Below, in pieces: positions 8,054 through 15,752 of a stretch of DNA of 64,000 nucleotides (its first letter is position 1; each line of letters opens with the position of its first letter). Source of the DNA: Pseudarthrobacter sp. W1I19 (lineage in GTDB: Bacteria; Actinomycetota; Actinomycetes; Actinomycetales; Micrococcaceae). The notes beneath the pieces are model-generated. The model did no database searches. It had not been told where the DNA came from and saw only the letters and a list, made by a program, of their open reading frames with translations. The translations under genes were made by a program, and so were the position numbers. The stretch lies in assembly GCF_030817835.1 (NCBI RefSeq), contig NZ_JAUSZR010000001.1, positions 744,001-808,000 of the forward strand. The letters run 5' to 3'.

Positions 8054-10288
8054 CTACTTCAGCCCGGCGCCGAGGAGCAATTCGGTGGCCCCGAGGGAAT
8101 CGGCGATGAAGGCGTAGTCCCAGGCCCGTTCGCGCCACTGGACATAGCGGCCGGACGCGCCGCCATGGCCGCCGTCCATCTCGATCTTCATCACGATCGG
8201 CTGGCCCGCGGTGGTCTTGTTCCGCAACTCCTGCACCCACTTGGCGGGCTCCACATAGAGGACCCGGGTGTCATTGAAAGACGTTACGGCAGCGATCTTC
8301 GGGTATGCCGTCCGGTGCACGTTCTCGTAAGGGGTGTAGGACTTCATGTAGGCGTAGACCTCGGGGTCCGTGATGGGGTTGCCCCATTCCTCCCATTCGA
8401 GAGCGGACAGCGGCAGGTCCGGGTCCAGGATGCTGGTCAGCGGGTCCACGAACGGCACCTGCGCCACAATGGCCGCGTACTTTTCCGGGGCCATATTGGC
8501 CACCGCACCCATGAGCAGGCCGCCGGCAGAGCCGCCCAGGGCCGCGATGCGGGACGGGTCCACCCAGCCGGAGCCGGCCAGCCAGTCGGTGGCGTCAATG
8601 AAGTCGGTGAAGGTGTTCTTTTTGGTGAGCTTCTTGCCATCCTCGTACCAGTGCCGGCCCAGTTCGCCGCCGCCGCGGATATGGGCGATGACGAACACCA
8701 CGCCGCGGTCCAGCAGGGACAGGCGCGCAATGCCGAAGCCTGGATCCATGCTCAGCTCATAGGAGCCGTAGCCGTACACCAGCCCGGCCGCCGTCGAATC
8801 CTGCTTGATGGCCTTGTGCCGCAGCACCGAGAGCGGGATGCGGGTCCCGTCCGCCGCCGTCGCCCATTCGCGCGTGGCCACGTAGTCGCTGCCGTCATAA
8901 CCGCCCAGCACCGGGCTTTCCTTCCGCAGCAGCAACTCGCCGGCGGGCTGTTCAGGGGTGGGCAGCACGAAGTCGTAAACCCGCGACGGCGTGAAGTAGG
9001 ACGTGTAGCCCAGCCGGATCACGGGGGCTTCGTAGTCCGAACCTCCCACTCCTGCCGTGTACAGCTCTTCATCGAAGGCCGGCTCCACCGGCGGCTCCTG
9101 CGCGGCGGTGCCCAGCCCGGCCAGGCCGATCACCTGGACGCGCTCGATGGTGTCCTTGCGGATGGACACCATCAGGTGGGTGGAGGTGACGCCCGCGCCG
9201 TTGACGCGCACGTCGTCGGAATGTTCGACGACGGTGGCCCACTGCTGCTCGGCCAGCGGCTTCTCCAGCTCGGCCGGGTCCGCCAGGGAGACCATCGAGT
9301 TGACGGCGCTGCGGTTGTGGGTCAGCAGGATCTTTTCCGTCTTTTCACCGTCCGGCCCGGGCAGCAGGAACGGTTCGGCTTCATACAGCACCCGCTCGTT
9401 GCGGGAAATCACGGTGGTGAGTTCCTGGGCCGGGTCGTCGAAGCGGAGCAGGCGGGTTTCGCTGTACTCGGAGCAGCCGATGCCCAGCACCAGGTAACGC
9501 CGGTCCGCGGAGAGCTCGAAGCCCAGCCACATGGCGGCGTCGTCCTCCTGGTAGATCACCACGTCTTCCTCAACCGGGGTGCCCAGCGTGTGGGCCTTGA
9601 CCTGGTAGGGGCGCCAGGACGCGTCCACCACCGTGTAGAAGATGCGGGTGCCGTCAGGGGAGAAGGAAACGCCGTAGAAGATGTTCTCGATGACGTCCGG
9701 CAGGAGCTCGCCGGTGCGGAGGTCCTTGATGCGCAGGGTGAAGCGTTCGTCGCCGCTGTTGTCCACGGCATAGGCGTACAGGGTCCCGTCCACCGTCACA
9801 GCGGTGCCGCCTATTGAGAAGAAGGCTTTGCCCTCCGCTTCGACGTTGCCGTCAAGCAGGACTTCCTCGCCAGGGATCTCGACGCCGGGCTCCACCCGGG
9901 GCGGCGTCCAGTCCCGGACGGGATTGCCGGTGTCTTCCGCCTTGACCCGGCATTGGATGCCGTACTCCTTGCCCTCCACCGATCGGCTGAAGTACCACCA
10001 GCCATCCTTGCGGTGCGGGACCGACAAGTCCGTCTCCTGCGTGCGGCCCTTGATCTCCTGGAAGATGGCCTCGCGCAGCGGCTCCTGGTGCGCGGTGACC
10101 GCTTCCTGGTAGGCATTCTCCGCCTTCAGGTGCTCCACGACCTCGGCGGATTCCTTGTCCCGCAGCCACTCGTAGTTGTCCACAAAGGTGTCCCCGTGGT
10201 GCTTGCGTTCGATGGGAACCTTCTTGGCAACCGGGGGAGCTGGCGTGGCGGTGGTGCTGGCGGAATCCTGCAGCGGAGTCTGGGTCAT
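8054..10288 (-). CDS. ptrB: S9 family serine peptidase (prolyl oligopeptidase / oligopeptidase B type)
   Basis: A cytoplasmic peptidase that cuts short peptides, in this branch usually after Lys or Arg. The 744-residue protein has an N-terminal beta-propeller (about 70-440) and a C-terminal alpha/beta-hydrolase domain. The nucleophile sits in GGSAGGLLMG (Ser near 586), with Asp in FNDTRV (near 673) and His in DGGHGG (near 707). YGYGSYELSMDP is the usual oxyanion region. The ATG at 10288 starts MTQTPLQDS; upstream in-frame codons to 10402 run into a palindromic repeat and are rejected. There is no signal peptide, so the protein is cytosolic. The symbol reflects family resemblance. Confidence 0.9.
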   Translation of the reverse strand: MTQTPLQDSASTTATPAPPVAKKVPIERKHHGDTFVDNYEWLRDKESAEVVEHLKAENAYQEAVTAHQEPLREAIFQEIKGRTQETDLSVPHRKDGWWYFSRSVEGKEYGIQCRVKAEDTGNPVRDWTPPRVEPGVEIPGEEVLLDGNVEAEGKAFFSIGGTAVTVDGTLYAYAVDNSGDERFTLRIKDLRTGELLPDVIENIFYGVSFSPDGTRIFYTVVDASWRPYQVKAHTLGTPVEEDVVIYQEDDAAMWLGFELSADRRYLVLGIGCSEYSETRLLRFDDPAQELTTVISRNERVLYEAEPFLLPGPDGEKTEKILLTHNRSAVNSMVSLADPAELEKPLAEQQWATVVEHSDDVRVNGAGVTSTHLMVSIRKDTIERVQVIGLAGLGTAAQEPPVEPAFDEELYTAGVGGSDYEAPVIRLGYTSYFTPSRVYDFVLPTPEQPAGELLLRKESPVLGGYDGSDYVATREWATAADGTRIPLSVLRHKAIKQDSTAAGLVYGYGSYELSMDPGFGIARLSLLDRGVVFVIAHIRGGGELGRHWYEDGKKLTKKNTFTDFIDATDWLAGSGWVDPSRIAALGGSAGGLLMGAVANMAPEKYAAIVAQVPFVDPLTSILDPDLPLSALEWEEWGNPITDPEVYAYMKSYTPYENVHRTAYPKIAAVTSFNDTRVLYVEPAKWVQELRNKTTAGQPIVMKIEMDGGHGGASGRYVQWRERAWDYAFIADSLGATELLLGAGLK

Positions 10289-10376
10289 GGTTTCAATATA
10301 TAGACCCGCCCCGACAATGAACCGGCCGTTCGCTACCGGACGATAACGCCCCATCACCTCCCGCAGAAATCCAGGT

Positions 10377-10437
10377 GATGCCCTATCACTTTTGGTCCCC
10401 AACCGGCCGCCTTGGGGACCAAAAGTGATAGGGCATC
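10377..10437. repeat. perfect 26-bp palindrome (REP-like, family D)
   Basis: Arms at 10377-10402 and 10412-10437 are perfectly complementary over 26 bases (core CCCTATCACTTTTGGTCCCC) around a 9-base loop. Flanking CCCCATCACC and GGGGTGATGG extend the symmetry loosely. Related CCCCATCACC/GGTGATGGGG blocks occur near 15690 and 20570. It lies upstream of the S9 peptidase start and 88 bp before a small Pro-rich gene. Confidence 0.85.
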
Positions 10438-10524
10438 GGGGTGATGGTGGCCTAGTGGGGTTCCGGCCGCAGGCGTATCCTGTTCACGCTAAGGCACATC
10501 CGCCCAGCGTGAGAGGGGAAGCAT

Positions 10525-10716
10525 ATGACCATCCCGCCAGTGCACGAGCCCGAACCGTTCCCGCCGGAACCAGGCCCGGACCAGCCTGATCCCACCCAGC
10601 CCGGCTATCCCGGTCCGCAGCCGCCCAATCCCTTCCCGACGCCGGAACCTCCCGGGCCGCTGCCAGTGCCGGATCCGGGGCCCGCACCGCTGCGCCCGGA
10701 CCCCACCCGGAGCTGA
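10525..10716 (+). CDS. small proline-rich hypothetical protein
   Basis: A 63-residue protein, nearly one third proline (MTIPPVHEPEPFPPEPGP onward), with acidic and Gly residues and no hydrophobic segment. GAGAGGGGAAGC precedes the ATG at good spacing and a terminator follows at 10736-10770, which supports it as a real gene. It should be an extended, disordered polypeptide. Function unknown. Confidence 0.55.
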   Translation: MTIPPVHEPEPFPPEPGPDQPDPTQPGYPGPQPPNPFPTPEPPGPLPVPDPGPAPLRPDPTRS

Positions 10717-10735
10717 CCAGCCAAAACACCCACAA

Positions 10736-10770
10736 GAAGGGGCCCTCTGCACAGCGCGGGAGGCCCCTTC
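10736..10770. terminator. terminator after the proline-rich gene
   Basis: GAAGGGGCC (10736-10744) pairs with GGCCCCTTC (10762-10770) around a loop of 17 bases, 20 bases after the stop codon of the Pro-rich gene. Confidence 0.65.
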
Positions 10771-10858
10771 GCCGCGCCTGGGCGGCCCCGCAAAAACAAG
10801 AAAAATTCGTCCCCGAACCGCTTGCAGACCTACCGTCCGAGTGGTAAAAAATCTATAT

Positions 10859-10878
10859 CAGCCAATACAGATTGGCTG
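10859..10878. promoter_or_regulatory. inverted repeat upstream of hsp20, possible operator
   Basis: CAGCCAA-N6-TTGGCTG is a perfect 7-bp inverted repeat 45 bp before the hsp20 ATG. It does not match the HspR HAIR consensus (CTTGAGT-N7-ACTCAAG). Whether it binds a regulator is unknown. Confidence 0.4.
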
Positions 10879-10922
10879 GTACCAAAACCAATGTTGGACC
10901 GTCTCTTACGAGGAGGGAAGCC

Positions 10923-11345
10923 ATGTTGATGCGAACCGATCCGTTCCGCGAGCTGGACAGGCTGGCCCAGCAGGTCCTCGGCACGGCAGCGCGTCCGGCA
11001 GCGATGCCCATGGACGCTTGGCGCGAGGACCAGGAATTCGTCGTCGCCTTTGATCTGCCCGGCGTCGCACTGGATTCGGTGGATCTGGATGTGGAACGGA
11101 ATGTCCTGACGGTGCGGGCCGAGCGTCCGGACCCCGCGGGCAAGGACACCGAGTTGATCGCCTCCGAGCGGCCGCGCGGCGTGTTCAGCCGCCAGCTGAT
11201 CCTCGGGGACACCCTGGATACCGATAACGTCAAGGCAAGCTACGACGCCGGTGTCCTGACGCTGCGGATTCCTGTCGCCGAAAAGGCCAAGCCGCGCAAG
11301 ATCGAAATTGAAACGAAGGGGGCGAAGCAGGAAATTTCCGCCTAG
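10923..11345 (+). CDS. hsp20: small heat-shock protein (Hsp20/alpha-crystallin)
   Basis: An ATP-independent holdase chaperone of 140 residues. The alpha-crystallin domain covers about residues 28-130, with [20 protein letters not shown] at its start and the closing [20 protein letters not shown] strand; the C-terminal tail is short and basic. The start [14 protein letters not shown] at 10923 follows GAGGAGGGAAGCC. An in-frame upstream ATG at 10872 lacks a binding site and lies inside the possible operator. Single-gene unit. Confidence 0.93.
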   Translation: MLMRTDPFRELDRLAQQVLGTAARPAAMPMDAWREDQEFVVAFDLPGVALDSVDLDVERNVLTVRAERPDPAGKDTELIASERPRGVFSRQLILGDTLDTDNVKASYDAGVLTLRIPVAEKAKPRKIEIETKGAKQEISA

Positions 11346-11383
11346 TCTCAACAGGATCGGGACGTCGGGTATTCATTTATTGC

Positions 11384-11491
11384 TGACTGCCTCTTGGGCG
11401 GATCGCTAGTATGCACGCCACAGCGCTTAAAGCGCATCGGCAGCCTACGCCTGAACCTCCCGATACGGTGGCCCCCGGTTTCGGCCGGGGG
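11384..11491 (+). ncRNA. candidate small transcript or orphan promoter-terminator pair
   Basis: The 267-base gap after hsp20 has no convincing ORF. It holds a weak promoter-like pair (TGACTG at 11384, 17 bases, TAGTAT at 11407), a GCGCTTAAAGCGC palindrome at 11423-11435 and a CCCCCGG-N6-CCGGGGG hairpin at 11472-11491. Together these could define an RNA of about 75 bases. The promoter match is poor and no known RNA family is recognised, so this is a low-confidence proposal. Confidence 0.25.
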
Positions 11492-11534
11492 TCATCCCAT
11501 GCCCGGGCTTCACTTTCCTCCAACGCTGGGTCAG

Positions 11535-11606
11535 GTCCGGCCCAATAACGCGGCAACGGCCCAATAACGCGGCAACATTGGGCGCAAAGTGACCCGTGTT
11601 GCTTCA
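11535..11606. repeat. REP-like direct and inverted repeats, family E
   Basis: Two tandem copies of GGCCCAATAACGCGGCAAC are followed by AAAGTGACCCGTGTTGC. Related blocks GCAACGCGGGGTCACT (25298) and AAGTGATCCCGCGTTGC (about 13506) occur elsewhere in the window. Confidence 0.5.
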
Positions 11607-11612
11607 GGGCGC

Positions 11613-12584
11613 TTAGGTGTTCAGCTCCAGCATCAGGGCGGGCAGTTCGTCGGCCAGTTCACGGGCGAGGAATCCGAGGGGGCCCATCCTGCTGGCGAGC
11701 CGGTCCGCTGCGGCAGCATGGAGATGCGTCCCCCAGCAGGCAGCCTGTGCGCTGGTTGTTCCGCGTGCGCGCAGTCCCGCAATCGCTCCGGCCAGCACAT
11801 CGCCGCTTCCGGACGTTCCCAGCCCGCCGTAGCCCGTGGTCATCAGCCACAGCTCGGCTTCCTCCCCGGCGCCACCGCCCGACGGCCGGGCTATGAAGCC
11901 CTGGCAGCTCACCACCGCCTGGAATTTGTCCGCAATCGCCGCCACGTCCGCCGCGAGGTCATCCACCTCGCGCTCCAGCAGGATGGCCGCCTCCTTGGGA
12001 TTCGGCGTGAGGATCAGCCGCCCCTTCCACGGTTCCAGCTGGTCGCCCAGCTTCAGCAGGCCGCCCAGGGCGTAAGCGTCGAGTACGACGGCGGGACCCC
12101 CGCCCGCGGTCCCCTCACCGGAGTCTGTCTCAGCTGAGCCCGCCTCCTCTGTGCCTGAGCTGCCGGTCCGGGTCTCCCTCTCCAGCAGGCCCCGCAAAAG
12201 CTCCTCGGCAAGATCCGGATCGTCGAGGCCCGGGCCCACCAGGATGGCATCGGCACGGTCGAGGTAGGTCGAGATCTGGTCCAGCCCTTCGCCTGTCAGC
12301 GACCCCTCATCAGTTTCGGGAAGGCCTATCGCTCCACATTCGGGCAGCGCCACAGCAACCTGCACGGCCACCGACTCTGCAACGGCGAGGCTCAGCTTCC
12401 CCGCGCCGGCCCGCAGCGCAGCAGTACCGGCCAGCAGCGCCGCACCCGGCGTGGCCCGCGCTCCGCCGATCACCAGGACGGAACCGCGTGAATACTTGTC
12501 CTCGCCCGGCGCCGGCAGCGGCCACTCACGCAGCAGTGAGGGCGTCACCAGGGTAGGGGAGTTGGCCTCACTTCGGGTGGACAC
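11613..12584 (-). CDS. nnrD: ADP-dependent NAD(P)H-hydrate dehydratase
   Basis: Repairs damaged hydrated NADH/NADPH in the cytosol. The protein (323 residues) is the ribokinase-like YjeF C-terminal domain only; no epimerase (NnrE) half is fused. Visible hallmarks are SRGSVLVIGGARATPGAALLA, ILVGPGLDDPD, VLDAYAL, ILTPNPKEAA and the ATP-site GLGTSGSGDVLAG. A Ser/Glu-rich insert lies near residue 150. Start GTG 12584 (VSTRSEAN) follows GGAG by 6 bases and overlaps the upstream phosphatase stop by 17 bases; ATG at 12590, 12599 or 12617 are alternatives. Translationally coupled to the phosphatase gene. Confidence 0.88.
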   Translation of the reverse strand: MSTRSEANSPTLVTPSLLREWPLPAPGEDKYSRGSVLVIGGARATPGAALLAGTAALRAGAGKLSLAVAESVAVQVAVALPECGAIGLPETDEGSLTGEGLDQISTYLDRADAILVGPGLDDPDLAEELLRGLLERETRTGSSGTEEAGSAETDSGEGTAGGGPAVVLDAYALGGLLKLGDQLEPWKGRLILTPNPKEAAILLEREVDDLAADVAAIADKFQAVVSCQGFIARPSGGGAGEEAELWLMTTGYGGLGTSGSGDVLAGAIAGLRARGTTSAQAACWGTHLHAAAADRLASRMGPLGFLARELADELPALMLELNT

Positions 12585-13344
12585 TGGCATCTCCGGCATG
12601 CTCGGTGACGGTGACACCCTGCTCCGTCAGGTGGTCCGCCACGTTGAAGCTCTCCAACGTCCAGGGTCCTTCGCCGGACGGCCGCACATACCGGGTGAGG
12701 GAGGCATTGAGGACGGAGGTGCTGGCCGCCAGATCCAGGATTTCCTCCTCGTTCATTCCCTCCAGGACATACCGGAAAAGCAGGATCACGGCGTCGTGGC
12801 AGACCAGCATTACCCGGTGCCCGGTGCTGAGGTTGTTCAGCTCGTCAAGAACGGACCGCAGCCGCAGGGCAACGTCGGCCCAGGACTCCCCGCCCGGCGG
12901 CCGGTAGTACAGCTTGCCCAGCCACTCCCGGCGTTCGGCCTCCTCAGGGAAACGCTTCTCCACCCCCAGCCGCGTCAGCCGGTCCAGGATGCCCAGTTCG
13001 CGGTCCCGCAACCGCTCATCGGTGCGGACCTTCACCGGCCATCCGGCGGTTTCCACCGCGATCTCGGCGGTCTGCCTCGCCCGGGCGTAGGGGGATGAGA
13101 CCACGGCATCGGGCCGGAGGTCCTCGGCGATGCGGGCCAGCGCCGCGCCCAAGGCTTTGGCCTGCTCCTGGCCGGTCCCGGACAGGTTCACGTCCGCGTC
13201 CCGGGCGGGCACCTCGATGACCTCGGCCCCGGCCAGCCGCGCGTCAGTGGCTGCCACGTTTCCTTCGCTCTCACCGTGGCGGACCAGGAGCAGTTCCACG
13301 GCTCCGGCCTCCTGGACAGCCTCCGTCAGTCCGTCCTCTTTCAC
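12568..13344 (-). CDS. histidine phosphatase family protein (phosphoglycerate-mutase-like)
   Basis: A 258-residue branch-1 histidine phosphatase. The catalytic motif LLVRHGESEGNVAAT is at about residues 18-32 with the phosphoryl-acceptor His of RHG. The second His is in HRVMLVCHDAVI near 180, and SSPYARARQTAEIA is the usual second phosphate-pocket segment. The substrate cannot be deduced. Start GTG at 13344, preceded by GGAGTGATTTCTT. The 3' end overlaps nnrD. Confidence 0.85.
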   Translation of the reverse strand: MKEDGLTEAVQEAGAVELLLVRHGESEGNVAATDARLAGAEVIEVPARDADVNLSGTGQEQAKALGAALARIAEDLRPDAVVSSPYARARQTAEIAVETAGWPVKVRTDERLRDRELGILDRLTRLGVEKRFPEEAERREWLGKLYYRPPGGESWADVALRLRSVLDELNNLSTGHRVMLVCHDAVILLFRYVLEGMNEEEILDLAASTSVLNASLTRYVRPSGEGPWTLESFNVADHLTEQGVTVTEHAGDASVHPK

Positions 13345-13591
13345 AAGAAATCACTCCGTCCGCCTGGCTTGCCGAATGCAGGAACACTACCAGCGGCGTA
13401 CCCACGGGCAGCGAACCTAAACCAGGCGGCGGAAGGGGAGGAGTGTTTGCCACCAAAATGCGCGGTCAGATACCGCCCGATATTCACGGAATGTTGGGCT
13501 GGAAGTGATCCCGCGTTGCTTGTCACCAAGGGGACAGTCCCTGACCCAGTGAGCCCGGCGATCAGCTCGCCGGCCGGAAGCCGGCCAGCTC

Positions 13592-14710
13592 CTATTCCAC
13601 GGCGAACTCGGCGATCCTGCCCTCCCACAGCGCCGCGCCCACCGCGTTGATGCCGCCGTAATCGGGAAACAGCACTGACTGGGCCCCCACGAAGCCGGCC
13701 CCGGCCGTGGGCAGAGTCATGGTGCGGATCGCATTCGCGTCCAGGTTGCGCAGGCTGTAGGCGAGGATGGCAGCCTGCACCGGGTCAAAGCCTTTGTTCA
13801 CCGTCAGGCAGCAGGACGCGAAGTCCACCAGCCCCCGTACTGCCGTTACATCGTTCAGGGCGCCATTGGCAGTGAGGCGGGCGAGGATGGCCCGGAGCAG
13901 GGTCCGCTGGTTGCGCACCCGCTGGAAATCGCCGTCGGAAAACGCGTAGCGCTCGCGGGAAAACTCAAGCGCCGCCTGCCCGTCCAGGTGGTTCACGCCG
14001 GGGGTGAAGACGTGCCCGGTGTCATGGGTGGACTGGAACGGGACGGGTACGTCCACGTCGATTCCGCCCAACCCGTCAACGAGGATCTTGAAACCGCCGA
14101 AGTCCACCATCAGGGTCTGGTCGATGGTGATACCCAGCAACGACTGGACCGCGGCGGTCTGCATGTCGATGCCGCCATACTGCAGGCCGGCGTTGACTTT
14201 GGAACCGCCCAGGCCCGGGATGTCCACCCACAAGTCGCGGTTGATGGAGATCATGTACAGGTTTCGCCGGTCGGCCGGGACGTGGACCACCATCAGGACG
14301 TCGGCGCGCTGGTCCATGGGTTCACCGGTGGCCGCCGTGTGAGCCGCGGCGTCGTGGGCGTTGCCGCGCATGTCACTGCCAATCACCAGCACGTTCATGG
14401 CCGCAGCAGGAAGCTCCGGAATAGGGGGTGGCGGCGGGGCGGCCGGGGCAGGCGGGGGTGTTTCGGAGGGAGTCTCAGCGGGAGTATCGATGGGACTGGC
14501 GGATGGGGAAGCGGTTTGTGCTGCTGCGGGCTGCGCCGCCGTCCCTCCGCGGCTGAGGTTGACGATCGCGACGACGGCAACCGCCACCAGTGCCAGGGCC
14601 AGCAGGGCGGCGATCCAGCGCCGCCGGCCATGCGCAACCCAGCCCAGGCCGTGCGGATGGGACCCGGAAGGGGTGGCGCCGGAGGGCTCAGAACCGCCTG
14701 GCATGCTCAT
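13592..14710 (-). CDS. LytR-CpsA-Psr (LCP) family glycopolymer ligase
   Basis: LCP enzymes transfer anionic glycopolymers from undecaprenyl lipid to peptidoglycan on the outside of the membrane. The 372-residue protein has a short cytoplasmic N-terminus, one transmembrane segment (about 31-51), a Pro/Ala/Ser/Thr linker and the LCP domain (about 105-325). Typical elements are MNVLVIGSDMRGN, RADVLMVVHVPADRRNLYMI, ISINRDLWVDIPG, and FSRERYAFSDGDFQRVRNQR. It ends in an ordinary C-terminus without the LytR_C extension. The ATG at 14710 follows GAGGTGAGGCACA. It could serve the glycopolymer made by the genes at 36900-42750 (inference). Confidence 0.9.
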   Translation of the reverse strand: MSMPGGSEPSGATPSGSHPHGLGWVAHGRRRWIAALLALALVAVAVVAIVNLSRGGTAAQPAAAQTASPSASPIDTPAETPSETPPPAPAAPPPPPIPELPAAAMNVLVIGSDMRGNAHDAAAHTAATGEPMDQRADVLMVVHVPADRRNLYMISINRDLWVDIPGLGGSKVNAGLQYGGIDMQTAAVQSLLGITIDQTLMVDFGGFKILVDGLGGIDVDVPVPFQSTHDTGHVFTPGVNHLDGQAALEFSRERYAFSDGDFQRVRNQRTLLRAILARLTANGALNDVTAVRGLVDFASCCLTVNKGFDPVQAAILAYSLRNLDANAIRTMTLPTAGAGFVGAQSVLFPDYGGINAVGAALWEGRIAEFAVE

Positions 14711-14861
14711 TGTGCCTCACCTCATTGTGCGTTTGGTGGGATCAGTGTCCGCCCGCGAGGGCTCCGCTGGCTACATACGTGTCCAAACTGTCACCTGCCA
14801 GGGCCTGCAGATGCTCTTCACCGTCCAGGGGTCCGGCAGCAGTTGTACGGATGGCGCCCGC

Positions 14862-14915
14862 CGGGTTCGCCGGAACGGTGCGGGTTCGCCGGAACGGTGC
14901 GGGTTCGCCGGAACG
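14862..14915. repeat. tandem repeat of a 19-base unit
   Basis: CGGGTTCGCCGGAACGGTG occurs twice exactly (14862-14880, 14881-14899), with a third truncated copy to 14915, immediately before the stop of the phosphatase gene at 14916. The period is not a multiple of three. The function is unknown; slippage could vary the copy number. Confidence 0.8.
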
Positions 14916-15572
14916 CTACAGCGTCGGCGCACCGTTCCAGCGAACGGGGGCATTAAGGCGTGCGTGGCGCAGGATGGACACGATCGCAGGCGCGAGCTCG
15001 TCCTCCATCTGCCGGTACACCTCCGGAGCCCGGCGGTACGGGTCGATGATGTCGTTCTCGGCCGAGTCCGCGGGCAGTGACAAGTGGCGCACAGCTGCCG
15101 CCCGCGCAGGCAAGCCGCGCCAGAAGGCGACGTTGGCAGCGAGGGGATCGCCGTCGTCGTACGTTCCCTCAAGTGCGTTGCCGGCGGCCTCGGCGCGCTG
15201 GTCCAGGACGTCAAGCATGCGGGCGAACTCGCGGATGGTGAAGGTGCGCTTCAGGAGGGAAGCGTCCAGCTGCAGGACTTCACCGCGGTGCCCTGAGGTC
15301 ATGGTCAGCACCAGGTCCACCCCGCGAAGGATCTTGGGCGTCAGCTGGCGGGCCGCGAACTGCTCCGGGTCCCCGCCGAAGGTGCGGATGATGTCGGCCG
15401 AGATGGGCTGGATGGGGTCGCCCACCATGGCCCGGGTCCCGGCACTGCGCACCTCGAAACCGCCCGGCAGCACCTGGTTCAGCCCCGCCTGCAGCAACCG
15501 CTCGGCCACCGGAGAGCGGCAGATGTTGCCCGTGCAGACAGTCAGGATTCTTACTGGTGCGGGTGAGTCCAA
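14916..15572 (-). CDS. low-molecular-weight protein-tyrosine phosphatase
   Basis: The CX5R loop CTGNICRSP (Cys13) follows the first strand VRILTV. The 218-residue protein is longer than the usual 150-165. The expected aspartate general-acid region (IIDPYRRAPEVYRQM) is near the C-terminus. In bacteria such enzymes often dephosphorylate tyrosine kinases controlling exopolysaccharide. The start is a TTG at 15572 in a weak context. The last codons abut a 19-base tandem repeat, so the C-terminal tail may be repeat-derived. Confidence 0.87.
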   Translation of the reverse strand: MDSPAPVRILTVCTGNICRSPVAERLLQAGLNQVLPGGFEVRSAGTRAMVGDPIQPISADIIRTFGGDPEQFAARQLTPKILRGVDLVLTMTSGHRGEVLQLDASLLKRTFTIREFARMLDVLDQRAEAAGNALEGTYDDGDPLAANVAFWRGLPARAAAVRHLSLPADSAENDIIDPYRRAPEVYRQMEDELAPAIVSILRHARLNAPVRWNGAPTL

Positions 15573-15673
15573 GGGAGATTCTCTTTCCAGCCGGTGCCTC
15601 CGTGCTTTTCAACTTAACATGCATCAGCCCGACGCCGGCCGCCCCACCCCGCACGCCCGCTCACTTTTGGCCG

Positions 15674-15740
15674 CTTCCCAACCGACGCCCCATCACCTTT
15701 CGCAGGTTTCCCGGCAACGCTCTATCACCCGAGGGCAAGG
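15674..15740. repeat. REP-like blocks, families B/D, in a divergent intergenic region
   Basis: The 180-base gap between the phosphatase and the monooxygenase holds GCTCACTTTTGGCCGC, ACGCCCCATCACCTTTCGC and AACGCTCTATCACC, resembling blocks at 10340-10440, 17000-17100 and 20505-20590. Promoters for both genes must also lie here, but I cannot place them. Confidence 0.45.
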
Positions 15741-15752
15741 AAGCACGATGAT

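Noticed and set aside
7886..9817. 643-residue plus-strand ORF
   Set aside because: Antisense to the S9 peptidase, whose motifs are intact; His/Gln/Gly-rich composition typical of a shadow frame.
10872..10922. Upstream ATG for hsp20
   Set aside because: It lacks a ribosome binding site and overlaps a likely operator; ATG 10923 has GGAGG at good spacing.
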